This document shows positions 18,916 to 30,700 of a stretch of DNA of 33,014 nucleotides, piece by piece (position 1 is the first letter of the stretch; every line of letters begins with the position of its first letter). The translations under genes and the position numbers were made by a program. Source of the DNA: Echinococcus granulosus (lineage: Eukaryota > Platyhelminthes > Cestoda > Cyclophyllidea > Taeniidae); the NCBI RefSeq assembly GCF_000524195.1, contig NW_020170472.1, forward strand, positions 152,370 through 185,383. Direction: 5' to 3'. The notes below the pieces were generated by a model. That model saw only the letters and a list, made by a program, of their open reading frames with translations. It did not search any database and was not told the origin of the DNA.

Positions 18916-21900
18916 AGACCAAACCACTCTTATTAATTTCCCTCGACAACATGGAATACTAAGCAAATCCAACTTATAATAGGATTGAACACCAAAGGAT
19001 AGAAAAAATTAATAAAATCGAGAATGGAAGAACACACACGAAACCCTTAAACCCAGCTGTTTACGCTGGTTTACAATCAGATTTGCAAAGCTCGTGTGAA
19101 CGTCGAAAATGATATTGTTGGGACGGATGGAACATTCAATAATGATTAAGCACCACACAAGCCTATGAAAAGTAAGTAATCGTCTGGGAACAAAACATTG
19201 CGTGACGCGGAAGTGTGGGATAGGGAATGGGTCGTTTGTAAATGGTCAACAAATTGTTATTGTATCAAAAAGAGTGTTGCGGTTTAAAGGACCAAAAGAC
19301 CACGAAACAAGGATGGCAACATTCGTTGTAATTTCCCTACCCATGGTGCAAATGGACACATCAAGAAAAAGGAATTTGAGGTTTTTTGTTAGGACATGGA
19401 ACGCATATTTGCTGCTGCATCCGCAGAGGATAAAATGTATGCACACCAGATTCGATGCTACCTTGCATTTATAATAGAGAACGTTAAAGCTAGCACCATG
19501 CCAACCTTAAAGGACACAGATTAACTTAATGGAGTAGGTGATGGAAAAGTAAGCAATGTGGACTCGCAAAAAACGCATTTACTTCAAAAAAGGTTATAAC
19601 TAAGATTAAGTCGCCTCGTCCCTACTATCTGTTTGGAAGAGTACGGAATTCTACTTTACAAATGAATTCATGGCAGCAAATAAGACAGGCAGTAGCCAAA
19701 CTGATATTTTATTAAGAAGCTCTGATTCCTTTTGATTGGCGGAAGAAACGGGCACGTGGCCGAAAGATCGACGATTTGCTTGGCTTTCGTCTCTTCATAA
19801 ATCTTCAAAAGCTATCCATGTAAGGCAACCGGTCACCTGATGCAAGCCCAACCGCAATTACTAGTGAGTGCCCACTACCCAAGACTACTCAAAGGTGTGA
19901 CTACAACACTACCTCCTCTCCCGAAACAGTCGAGACTAATCAATAAGCTGGATGAAGGCCCTCCTCATATCCCCCCCAACTCATGCTTCGCGATGCACAT
20001 TAGAGAGGAGGGAGATGAGGGAGGAAGGTAATATCTCAAGCCCATCCGCCGTAGCACCAATATCCGCACTTCTTTGAGTGTCGGCCACAAACTTTTCCAA
20101 ACATCAGATCATCACGTGCAAAACAGAATAAAAAGGTCATTCGCCATAAGCTTGACAACATATTCTTCTTTACAATAAGAAAAGGTGGCTCTGGAGCCGC
20201 TTACCGTCAAAAAGCAGTACAAAAATCCGACTAATTAACTTGCACAAACGGATGCCTTCAAATAAATCTGCCATTTTACAGTAAATCGAAAACATTAGGG
20301 CATATGTAAGATAGGTGGACTGGTATTTCAGAGCAATCGGAAACAAGTCAATTCAAAAAATAAAAGAATAAACTTCCCCACGCAAAATAGATACAACACA
20401 TGGTATAGAAATAACGGTAAACGCCCTAACTTGACAGAAAATAAAGCTTGAACACCACATTTAACCTAAAATGGTATGCTCGTACAGTAATCTGTCTCGG
20501 TAAATGATACTACCAAACAGTGTAGATATCTTATTAATAATTCAAACGAAGTAAGATTCATCCCATACATCGATAGGCTTCACTACATCCTAGCGGATAC
20601 AGATCGCTTCAATTATGATAAAGGCATTATTGAGCCGCGGAGAAGAGCGATTTCATAAGTGCTTTTATCCCGAAATCTTATGAACAGTTTAATGGCAGTA
20701 AGCAGTAGATTAATATACCATTTGTTTTTTACGATTTCAGCTTTGGGCAATACGGCACTCGTGAATTGAGCACCAACTTTCTGGTGGTTTGAGCCAATGT
20801 AGGCATTTTCGTCCCAATTTGAAGGACGAAATTACTCATAAAAAAGCAGAGCGCCTACAATGAAGGCATTTGCATAGCCGCGCAGTTCCGGGGGAATTTT
20901 ATTATGGAGATGTCGTATTTGGCGGCTGAAGGCTACATTTTTTGCTAGAAAAGGCGCAAAAGCACAGCTACAAAAGGACCAAGTTTCAGAATTAAACTGG
21001 TGAAACCAGGCCCGGCCAAAGACTAAAATATTGCATAATAGGGCCGAACACCTCCCATTAAACGAATTTAGGACCACCCATTTGCACATGTTTGATAAGC
21101 CACCCTTGGCGATAAGGCCAAATAAAAGAAAAACACGGTGACAAGAACCTGAGTTCCAGCAAATCCCTGCCGAAGGAAGCCAAGAGTGACACTCAAAATA
21201 GCAGCTTCAAATGCACAGTTTAATGTGTTTGCATTTGACGTCTGTCTGGTAGACAGGGCAATCCATCACAATACCCCAGTCGGTAAATGTTTGAATAAAC
21301 ACGCTAATTGAGAACAGCTGCTCAAACCGGTTCAATTTCCGCTCGAAAACCAAAAAATACAACCAGTCTCCGCAATTTTATTGTTTTAAATAAAAATAAT
21401 CCTTTGCGAACCACAATATGATCCATGCCCAGTTATCATGAGCTGCTAAGGGATGCATGTCATACATATCCGAGATGTGACAATCAAATAGCTATAATGA
21501 GCAGCGTGAGAGCCTTTTCTTACCAGTACAACATCACAACGGGGAGACGATAATCCCATTGCCTTGCGATAGCTCAAAACCACCCAATAGACTGATTACA
21601 AGCCGCTTGTATTTGACAGGGCCAACCACTTCTTGAGGAAGCAAGCATACTGACAAGCCGTAGCGCTGAAAAAACCCAAAATATATGCATGAGTGGCGAT
21701 AAACACCAAAAACATATATGCAAATTAATAAGAAAAAAAGAATAATGCCTAGCCCAACTTTGACTACAAAAACATTTCAAATATGCACTCTAAGACATTG
21801 GATTTTGGTTAGTTTCATACATTCGTCTACCACCCGCGAACTAAACCCTAGAAGGTCTGCACAGAAAACGACATCATTCAGAAGTAATACGAGCGAACTA

Positions 21901-22000
21901 ACACAGGAACAATCCATTGCAACATAAGGAAACGAGCTAGTGGACCAGGCAATCATGCACACGCCCAATGACCTTGAGAGAAAATAGTGCTGAAGTTTAC
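18916..22000. other. Intergenic, AT-rich, no gene recognised
   Basis: Open frames of 60-90 codons occur on both strands (for example 19202-19474 +, 20832-21089 -, 21574-21780 -) without recognisable motifs, splice logic or composition shift. No tandem arrays or repeats shared with other parts of the window were noticed. Confidence 0.5.
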
Positions 22001-22350
22001 AAAGATAAGAAATTAACAATGAAGTTTCTGTAAAGTTAAAAAATGATGCTGCGAAAAAATTTAATTAAAATCTATTAAAACAGTAATTACATTAAATTTA
22101 GGCACTATAAATGCACTTATGTTTAATTAAAAACATATAGTAGCTTATTTGTTCTGTGTATTTCTTTGACAAAACCCTTTTTACGTAACTAATAAAATTT
22201 CGCCAAGTTTTAGTTTGTATATGCCTACAGAGACATACGAATATATGTTTCCATTTTAGTGATTTAAAGCACCTTTTTAATTTTAACATTTTTAACATTT
22301 TTGCTTTCTCCTAACAGTAAACAATTTTTAAGTTAGCCAACCTAACCATC
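22001..22350. other. Strongly AT-rich stretch
   Basis: Runs such as aaaaaatttaattaaaat and taattttaacatttttaac make this the most AT-rich stretch I noticed in the window. It could be a nuclear-matrix-attachment-type region or simply neutral DNA; no specific element is identifiable. Confidence 0.4.
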
Positions 22351-24760
22351 CATTTTCAAGTTTACTGCCTGCTGCATTGTTTTTCCTGTCGTACAGTGGG
22401 TCCCTCGTTAACCTTACTAACGCAATGCTCTAGCTGCAGAGGCTCCGTCTGTAAAAAAAGGAGAAATTTATTAAGAACTGGCCTCTACTTGTATCGATGG
22501 CGTTTAGGAGACGTAATTAGACAGGAATGTATCCGTTTCCAATGCAGCATCATCTGATAAGCGTGGTGCATCACCGGCCACCACTAAATACAGGCCCCCC
22601 TTTTGCCATTACTTCGTGCACTTTCTCAGGTAAGAATGGGTTGCAATCAGTGAGTTGTTTTGCCTTTTGTGTGTTAATGGATTCAACGTAAGTGTTTTAG
22701 ACGCCTATTTGCTTTTGCCCCTTATTCTCAACTCTTTCCGTGGTTAAGGCATGGATAAAGTTACGTTATTTGGGCTGCTATAATGTCTGTGTTGGTAGAA
22801 TTTATTGTGCTTATGGGGTACTTCGCAATCTAATTTTTCATTGACTTCTACATTACTGGTTGTGACTTCAGTCATCGCTCGTGTTGACTTTTTCTTTGTG
22901 AAACGTATATAGTGGGGTCTTAGCAACCACCTAATTGTAGGTTCCGTTTCGACATGAGTTGGTATTTGATATTGATTCAGAAGCAAGGACAAGTTTCTCG
23001 GAGACCTGGGACGGTTTGCTTGGAAGGCTGTAGCATACTTTCATGCATTACGATTAAGTCATTCAAATTTCCGGGTGCAACTTAAATTGGCTTTACCTGA
23101 ATGGAACCTTGACTGTGCAATTGAAAACAAGCTGTAGGTAATGCTAACAGTCGCATTTAGGACTCTGTTGAAGAATGGCAAGACGGCTGGCAATATAATA
23201 ACGTTTTCCATGATCGACCACTCAAAATCACAGCTGCCTGACTTATATCGGTTTGCATACGATGTAAATGCTGCTACTTTCCAGATGTTTCTTTTTGTAA
23301 ATCTGAAGTGTATCTCACTAAAGTGTGGCACCATGTGGAATGCATTGGTAAACACAAGGCGAACTTGATAGAGGGTGTGTATAGTTGTGGCATTTCCATT
23401 TCTATATCATTTTTTGAGGTCTTGAAAGAAAATAACTACTGGCCCATTGCTTATCGTCTTTTCCATGTTCGGTGGAATTCGTCAGGCACCTATGCGAAGC
23501 GCGCTCCAGAAGCTGAGACATGTATTGGGGGTGTACAGACATCGGCAGTGGAACAGATGAAATGTGCCAGGCGAGAGGGAAACAAGACCAAGCGGGTAAG
23601 TTTGTTCATTTTCAGTCACTGCACTAAACAATTTTAATCATTTTTTTCATTTGCTTACAACTTTTAACTTATTCCATGTTCAATTCTGTGGTTTTGGGCT
23701 TTGTTTGTTTTGTAACGATTGTCTGGGGCTGACGGCGTGGAGTAGATTGTTTGGCTGAGGCACATGTTTGCAATGCAGGTGGTGGTGGTAGTGCTTGCGG
23801 CAGTAAATTTGACTTGTAGCCTTTTCAGACATTGATTGTTTGTTCGAAAACGTGGTCTTGGGACTGTCATTTGGCAGGTGTTTGACTTTTTGCTTTTGGA
23901 CCAGTGTTTCTACTGCTAGCAATGAAAACGAGTGGTGACCGGCACATTCTTGCGTCGCCGAGTCCGATTCTCATTCAGCAGGACGAAACTCCACGTCCAG
24001 TAGAATTGCCAAGAGGGATCAGTGATGTTGCGGTCATGTATCTCCTCGGTTGCATGGAAATTTGGTGACTGGTGTAGTTGGCTTGTGAGTATTTTTCTTA
24101 CAACACCGATTACAATGTGATGACTGATGCAGGAGGTTGACTGTGGGAATCGCTGGTAACAACACCACTTAGGTGCTCTGCCATGGCACCTTCGTCGGGT
24201 GGACTGGCCTCCAGGCCTCTCCAGTATCCCCAAGTCCTACTGTATGTCGAATAAATGTACTGTCTGCCCGAGTTTTGTGTCCTCCTTTGCCTTCAGGGAA
24301 GTTGCGTGGGGTTACAGATTATATAGCCAAATCACAAGTCTGTCGTGGTTTTATTTCTAGGTCAAAATGTCTTAAAAGCATATTTGAAGCTTTATCTGTG
24401 CAAGTTTCTAGTTGCATTGTTGAAATAAGGCTGTATTTTGGTCCAGTAAACATGCTGCAGGTTTTGTGCTAGATCGGCAGCAACCATGGTCACATGGTTA
24501 CATGCCATGGTTACATTTCACAGTGGTAGAGCGCACCCGTTCTGACACTTCACTATTACCTATTTTAGGTACTGAGAGGAGGGCTGGACCCCCATTTAGA
24601 TTTCCTGAATATCCTCCCGGCTCCTTTTTGAACATTCTGGTTCACGATACAATTAGTGCTTCCAGTGCAGCTCTCTTGGTTGGTAAATATGTGGATAGAC
24701 CGACTTTAGTGCCGATGCATTGCTGATTGTTACATTCAAAACAACCAGTGGAGAATGGCA
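22351..24760. other. Intergenic with weak exon-like frames
   Basis: A + frame at 23308-23637 ends CARREGNKTKR at a perfect donor (CGG|gtaagt, 23596), and a + frame at 24173-24472 crosses an acceptor-like cctttgccttcag (ending 24297). Neither gives a known protein and they cannot be joined into a credible gene. Near 24483-24515 the word catggttacatg recurs three times in imperfect form. Confidence 0.35.
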
Positions 24761-27700
24761 CCAGCTCATGCAGTGGACACCTGCACAGTATCGCCATTCA
24801 AGACGCCGTTTTCTCGAAGTCTTACTTCTTCATTATCCCAGTGCTTGTCATAACAGTTAAACTCTCATTCACAAGATCAACAAAGTATTGTCGATTTTAA
24901 TATTTGCATACAAAATTTATCTTCATTTACCTTTGGTGAAATTGCATCAATGGTAAAGAGCAGATCTTGTGGTTTGAAATACAGTCGCTGGTGAGATGGT
25001 GGCAGAACAAGATAAGCACAGTGGGAACTGGTTATGTGGTGACTTTCGTGAAATGAAGGGTTTAGTTCACTTTTCAAGCGTGGACAAGAGAGATGAAAAG
25101 GACTGTTAAACAGAGGACCTTAATGAACAAAAATAATTTGTTTGATGGGGCATGCGAACGTGATATAACCACCGAACTTCGTCAATGTTGCGATAATCTG
25201 TAATTTTGACCCCTATGTAACTAGTAAATGCTCTCGATGATCTTGTAGATTTAAACTAAATTATTGTGCATGAATTGCAGTTGTGTAATTTGTGAAGTCG
25301 CCAAGCGTGTGCATGTTACCATTTTATGGGGTTTTGCAGCTAATGGCGTGGTCGTCTCGGATAAATCACAATGTCCAAGGGTGGGCATAATTATGCCCTC
25401 TTAACCACTATACTGTAGCCACCTAGTGTTTAGGTGTGTGGACTTTTTACACTTGCGTACTTTGTTAACTATCTGACATGCCATTTTCCTGCCCGAGAGT
25501 GTTGTTGCTGTGCTAGACAAAAACTGCCTGGAGGGTTGGCAGTCTACAAGACCATACAGACAGCAGTGGGGCCAATGTTGGTAGTATTGCAGTGATGACC
25601 TCATGGTTTTTTAGCAGCATTTGAGTTTTCGTGCAGCAGGGAGTACATTGTCAATGGGGGTCAAGCAAATGACATATAGCAATAGTGCTTAAAAATGTAG
25701 CGGCTTTGCAGGTTATGGCATTGCCTATAGTAATGAAGAAAATTAATTAAAGTAGAAAAAAAATTGTACCTTTTGTTTGCCCACAATCTGCGGAGCTTCC
25801 AAGAGAGTTCGAACCAATCAAAGTATTGCAATTGAGAGGTCAACTTCCAGTAACCCGTGTTTACCGTCACATGGTACCCATGGAGCGCAACATCTGGTCA
25901 TTCTCATCCTATTGAACAGGTTCTAAGGTCCGAAAGAGCACTGATTAAAATCACTAAGGCTTTCAACTTTAAGTATAGGCACCAACATGCAATACTAGTT
26001 AACAAGAAGTATTTTCCACCGCACAGATTTCGCTTAACTTTCACCGGTTGTAAAAATGATATCCACCTATAGATTTATTCCAAGTGACATATTACGGGGT
26101 TCTTACAAAGGAATTGTTGTATTGAAAGGATATTTGGATAAGGAGACTTCCCCTGTTTATCCTTTTTTCCAGTTTGTCGCCAACCGACTAAGTTTTCTAA
26201 TGAGATGACCACGAAAGTCAAAATTGGGAACCTGTTCTATGTGAAAATGATTTGACATTGGCAATCATCTATAAATTCTACGTAGACTTACAACCAAAAA
26301 ATTTTACAATGATGAAAATGCGGCGAATATGCTCGCAACTACGCAACCATGATGAGAGAAGCACAATAGCTTCATGTCCTGCTGGGTTGTCCAGCACCAT
26401 GTTTTCGTAATCAGCATTTCAATGTAGATTATGCGGATATTCAGACACTTTCTGAGATTCCAAATAATAATGTATTAAATGTCAGTGCTTATGTAAGCCA
26501 ATTTACTTGCACCTTCTGAACATGTCCTTGATTTCAACATTGAGTGATATAATGGCAAAGAGATCTTGGAAACCCTTACAATTCCACTTTAAAAGAGCAA
26601 AAATTTATGCGATTAATATTGTTTGTTGGATCAAACTCCAACATTCGGGTCTAAAATAAACTGCTTTTATTTTGAGTGGTAAGGAAACAAACTGTCCGTC
26701 CTGCGTTAAGATGTTCATATCTTCACTCTGTAATGCGGCCTTCATTTATTGAAATAATTACGACTCTTCCATAGAAAAGGGAGAGTTTGTTAAGTGCCGA
26801 TCGCTTCGATTAATGCTCGTGCGCAGAATGGCTTGCCTAAGATTTGAATTCTCATTTGTCAGCCTTCAACATGTGCCAAGATGTGGGACTCCAGCGGCTG
26901 GATGGCGCTAATGCTGCAATGAAGTAGTGGGCAAGTGTTAAAAAATAAAGTGAGTGAGTATCAGGACAATTTATACAAAAGGAATGCTGAAGCACTATCT
27001 AGCAATGCATGATTCTCCCTTGTTAAAAAATGACCAATTATTGAGCTTTGAAGAGGTCCTTTTATTCTCCCCCACGCCTCGCCCTCTACCTCCGGTTACA
27101 GACTGCTAGATGGAGTAGAGTGGCTACTTTTTAACAAACATTATGAAATGCACCAGTGTGTGCCTACTACGAATGGTCAAGGTGGTATGAGTATACAAAT
27201 CTTTATTTTCCCTCTTCCACCTCGGGCTCAATGACAATTATTGTTAATAAAATCACTGGTTAGGCAAATTCTACTTATTCAATTTAGCATTGGCTCGCAT
27301 TTCGTTTAGAGTGGACTCCTGCAATGCCCCCAACTTGAAACAAATTCTGTCTGTACATATACTTCCTCTATTCCTTAAAGCATGTGGCTTTTGGGGTGTA
27401 ACGAACAAGGTCAATGTTGCTGTCATAACCACATACCTGGTGCAAAATCTGCAAGACAGCTGAGATACATTAGACATTTACAGCTTTTAAAATCGGCATA
27501 ATAACTCGGGAGAAGTAGAAACATGTCTGCCTTTCTATAGTCCTCGGTGGGTTGCATTCGCAAGGGGTTGATACCAACAGTGATGCAAGGACGGCTGAAG
27601 AAGAGATAAAGCACCTGAAAATGTGGACATTTGTCAAGTCGAAGGCAAAAGCTCTAATGTGGATTTGGCCTTGAAGGGCTTTAAAGTGAGCATTAAATTA

Positions 27701-30700
27701 CACTGCATTAAAATCAGGAAAAATTTGTGCAAGGAAAGCCTACAAAGTGGTTGAATAAATGGAATGTTAATGATGAGTTGTTATTTTATTGGCATAAATT
27801 AATAGAAACATTCCTTTCTTCAAAAACCTTTAACGTCTGAATAATGACTCGTTCTGTAACCTCCCCATTAACCGTACTCGTTATGCTCGACGTTTCAAAA
27901 ATGCAAACTACTATCTTACCATTCAAAACACGATTCGCTTCTGGTCCTATGAGTTATAAATATGCATAAAAGCTGACTCAGCCAGTTTATACTTGAGTGA
28001 TTGGATCAGTGTGGCAAGTTCACTCATTTTCTCAATTGCATACTTACATATTTGCTGCCAATCCATTCGGATTAGTTCCGACAATCTTCTCGTAATTTGC
28101 GTTGCATTTTCTTCTCCTTAATACTTTACGTCCTGTTCAAAATCGTCCTTGTGTGGCATGTTCGTAAGTAGAAATAATTGCCTTTCCAGATTATTAATGC
28201 ATGTATGAAAACAAAATAACATCTTGCTGTGTAAGTGCCTTCAGTCACACAAGTCTACTTTGGTGAGCAATAATGGTCCCGGAGGTATCCTGGTGCACTA
28301 ATTCCGTCAAATCGTTGGAATAGTGTTGTGTATATCTACACTGGTTACAATATCAATAAAAATGTCAAATGCCTGAAGATAAAGCAGTCCCACAAGCATT
28401 CACTTCTAAACGGATTGAAGGCAAATCAAACGTCTATTAGCAATAATTCCAGCCACAAGCAACACTTGCTTCAGCCAATTTCCCTAAGAAGAATACGTAG
28501 GTGTTTCCACCCAATATCACCGCAAGTACGTAAGTACTAAACTTGTAAGGACTTATTGCAAGCAGTGAACTTGCACCCACGCATTTCTGGTAAAAATTGT
28601 AGATACTGATGTGACATGCATTTACCATATGTACGGCTTCTTCATGGAGAGTGGGTGTAATGGCACAAGCTCTATTTCGTTCTCCTTTGCCGTTGCCTCA
28701 CAAAGGATTTCTTTAAAAATGTCAAGCAAATTTGTTGGAGAATGTGGTTTACCCAGCAATTACATGAACTATTTTCTGTACTTCATTATCAGCCACAACA
28801 TCTTCGGGTAAGTGCACATTCTACTAACTTTATCGACACCAAACAAATTGTTACATTGTTTGCACAAATTAGTTGAAGCAAACACTATTATGTCAAATCA
28901 GAGTGAACGACCATTTCATAAGGAAACTTCCTCTTAAATATCGAGCGTATAGTTTAGCAAACCGGCCAAACTGTTACATCATAGGCGAAGCAACTTGCGA
29001 CATTTTCGTCAACGTTACTAACTACTACTACTATTGTTGTTTTTTTTGACATCACACAGCACCTTCACTGACCCACACAGTCAGTGGTAAGCCAAGAATC
29101 ATCGAGACCAGCGGCTCGCATTCAATAAGCCGTCCTTACATGGCGGATCGTATGTGTCACAGAAACCCATATTTCTCTTCATTTATTTGTTTGCTCAAAA
29201 TTCATATTTTTAACTTCATTCCCATAGAATTTCGTGTGATCTGGCGCTAATCTTTAACACTGCATCTCAATGCCCTAGCAAAACTGCATTCCGCTTATCC
29301 TTTTATGAATCCTAAGCACAAAATTTTGGGTTGAAACGTATTTTTGATAACATGGTCTACTTTTAATGCGTTAAAATGCCTAATTTTGCATTTCAGTCAT
29401 TCTCGAGTCACTCTTGGCACTGATGCTTTTGAGGGGGTTGCAGTTTCCTGAATAATTTCAATGAACCACACCAGGCCGCTTGGAGCTACACTACTTCTGC
29501 TTTGTCCCTACGGACCTGCCATCTTTCTACCAGCAAAACCCCCTCCGTTCCTTGATGCTGAAGAATTACGTTCCCACTTTCTTGGCTGTCGAACAAAGCG
29601 CCATCACATTCCTTCGTTTTGGGGTTTCCAAGGGCCTTCTTAATTTAAGACCCCTAACTCATGAAGCAACTTATCGTGTGTGAAGACGACCCCAATTTTA
29701 TTCAAGTGTTTACGAGACCGGTGTATGACTACCTTTTGTTATCGGAGGGAGATCGCGTGCTGCGCTCCTTTCTATCATGACCTTCAGGCAAGTAGAGTGC
29801 ACAGGTCAAGTGAAGATAAATCCCAGTTAAATCTTTAATTGAAAAACTTGTATTGACATAAATTATCGTTATGTGAAAAAATATTTCAAAGGTGTTAATG
29901 AAAACATCAACAATCGGTTGCTGAAGTAAGTGATATTAAGAAAAACTAATAGCCTCACCGAAAAGTAGAATGGGGATAAATGCTAATGTGTTTGTGGACT
30001 TAATGGCCGTTTGACGGTTCAGTTTTTTTGGGGAACATTAGCTTCATTTGAAGACCACTTGTGGTAGGAATATGCTAACACATTTAGAGGAATAGTAGTA
30101 CACATTGGCGATGCTGACATTTGTCATGGCATGTGCCGAACTATATTTGTGCATGGTCTAAAAGCTCAACACTTGTATGTCCTTCGAAGATGTTCACGAT
30201 CCGTTCCTGCGAAGGGTGACGATTAAATTAAACTTATGCTCTCCACAATTAGAATTGTGGATATATCTTCTAGGTTGAAAATTTGAATGATAAATTTAGC
30301 TTGGATTTTAAGCTCATTTGAAATTATGAACGCATTTTAATTTATGTGCAGCTGCATAGTATGGTTAAAATTCGAAATCCCGGACCACGACGAAAAAGTG
30401 CCCATGCACCGTTATTAATTTCGGCGCAAGCTGATTGCATTCTACAACTTGCAGGATCCAATGGTCGTAGTGCAAGTGTTGTGCCAGATCTTCCACCACC
30501 ACGGGCACCCGCATTCGGTCACAGCGTTCACAGTTCACAATGGCGAAATGCAATTTATTTTGCTAAATTTACATGGAATTTGCTCTCATTGTGATAGTAT
30601 ACACATTCACTGCCGCAGTTTTGCGAATAAGGATGCTCCAGAAAGGTTATAAACGACTTAGTGAACAAATGCAAATGAATCCTTTTAAAATAGCTAACCA

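Noticed and set aside
24515..24595. tRNA-like A box (cagtggtagagcgc) followed by a weak B-box-like ggctggacccc
   Set aside because: Spacing is too long for a plain tRNA, no acceptor stem or anticodon arm can be drawn, and the B box lacks the TTCGA core. A tRNA-derived SINE is possible but unsupported without other copies.
29461..29683. Two overlapping + frames in a slightly GC-richer patch
   Set aside because: No known domain, no splice partners, and both frames are short; kept only as unremarkable intergenic sequence.
30346..30652. Overlapping frames on both strands near 30.4-30.6 kb
   Set aside because: Neither strand gives a recognisable protein, and open frames on both strands over the same bases are typical of chance.
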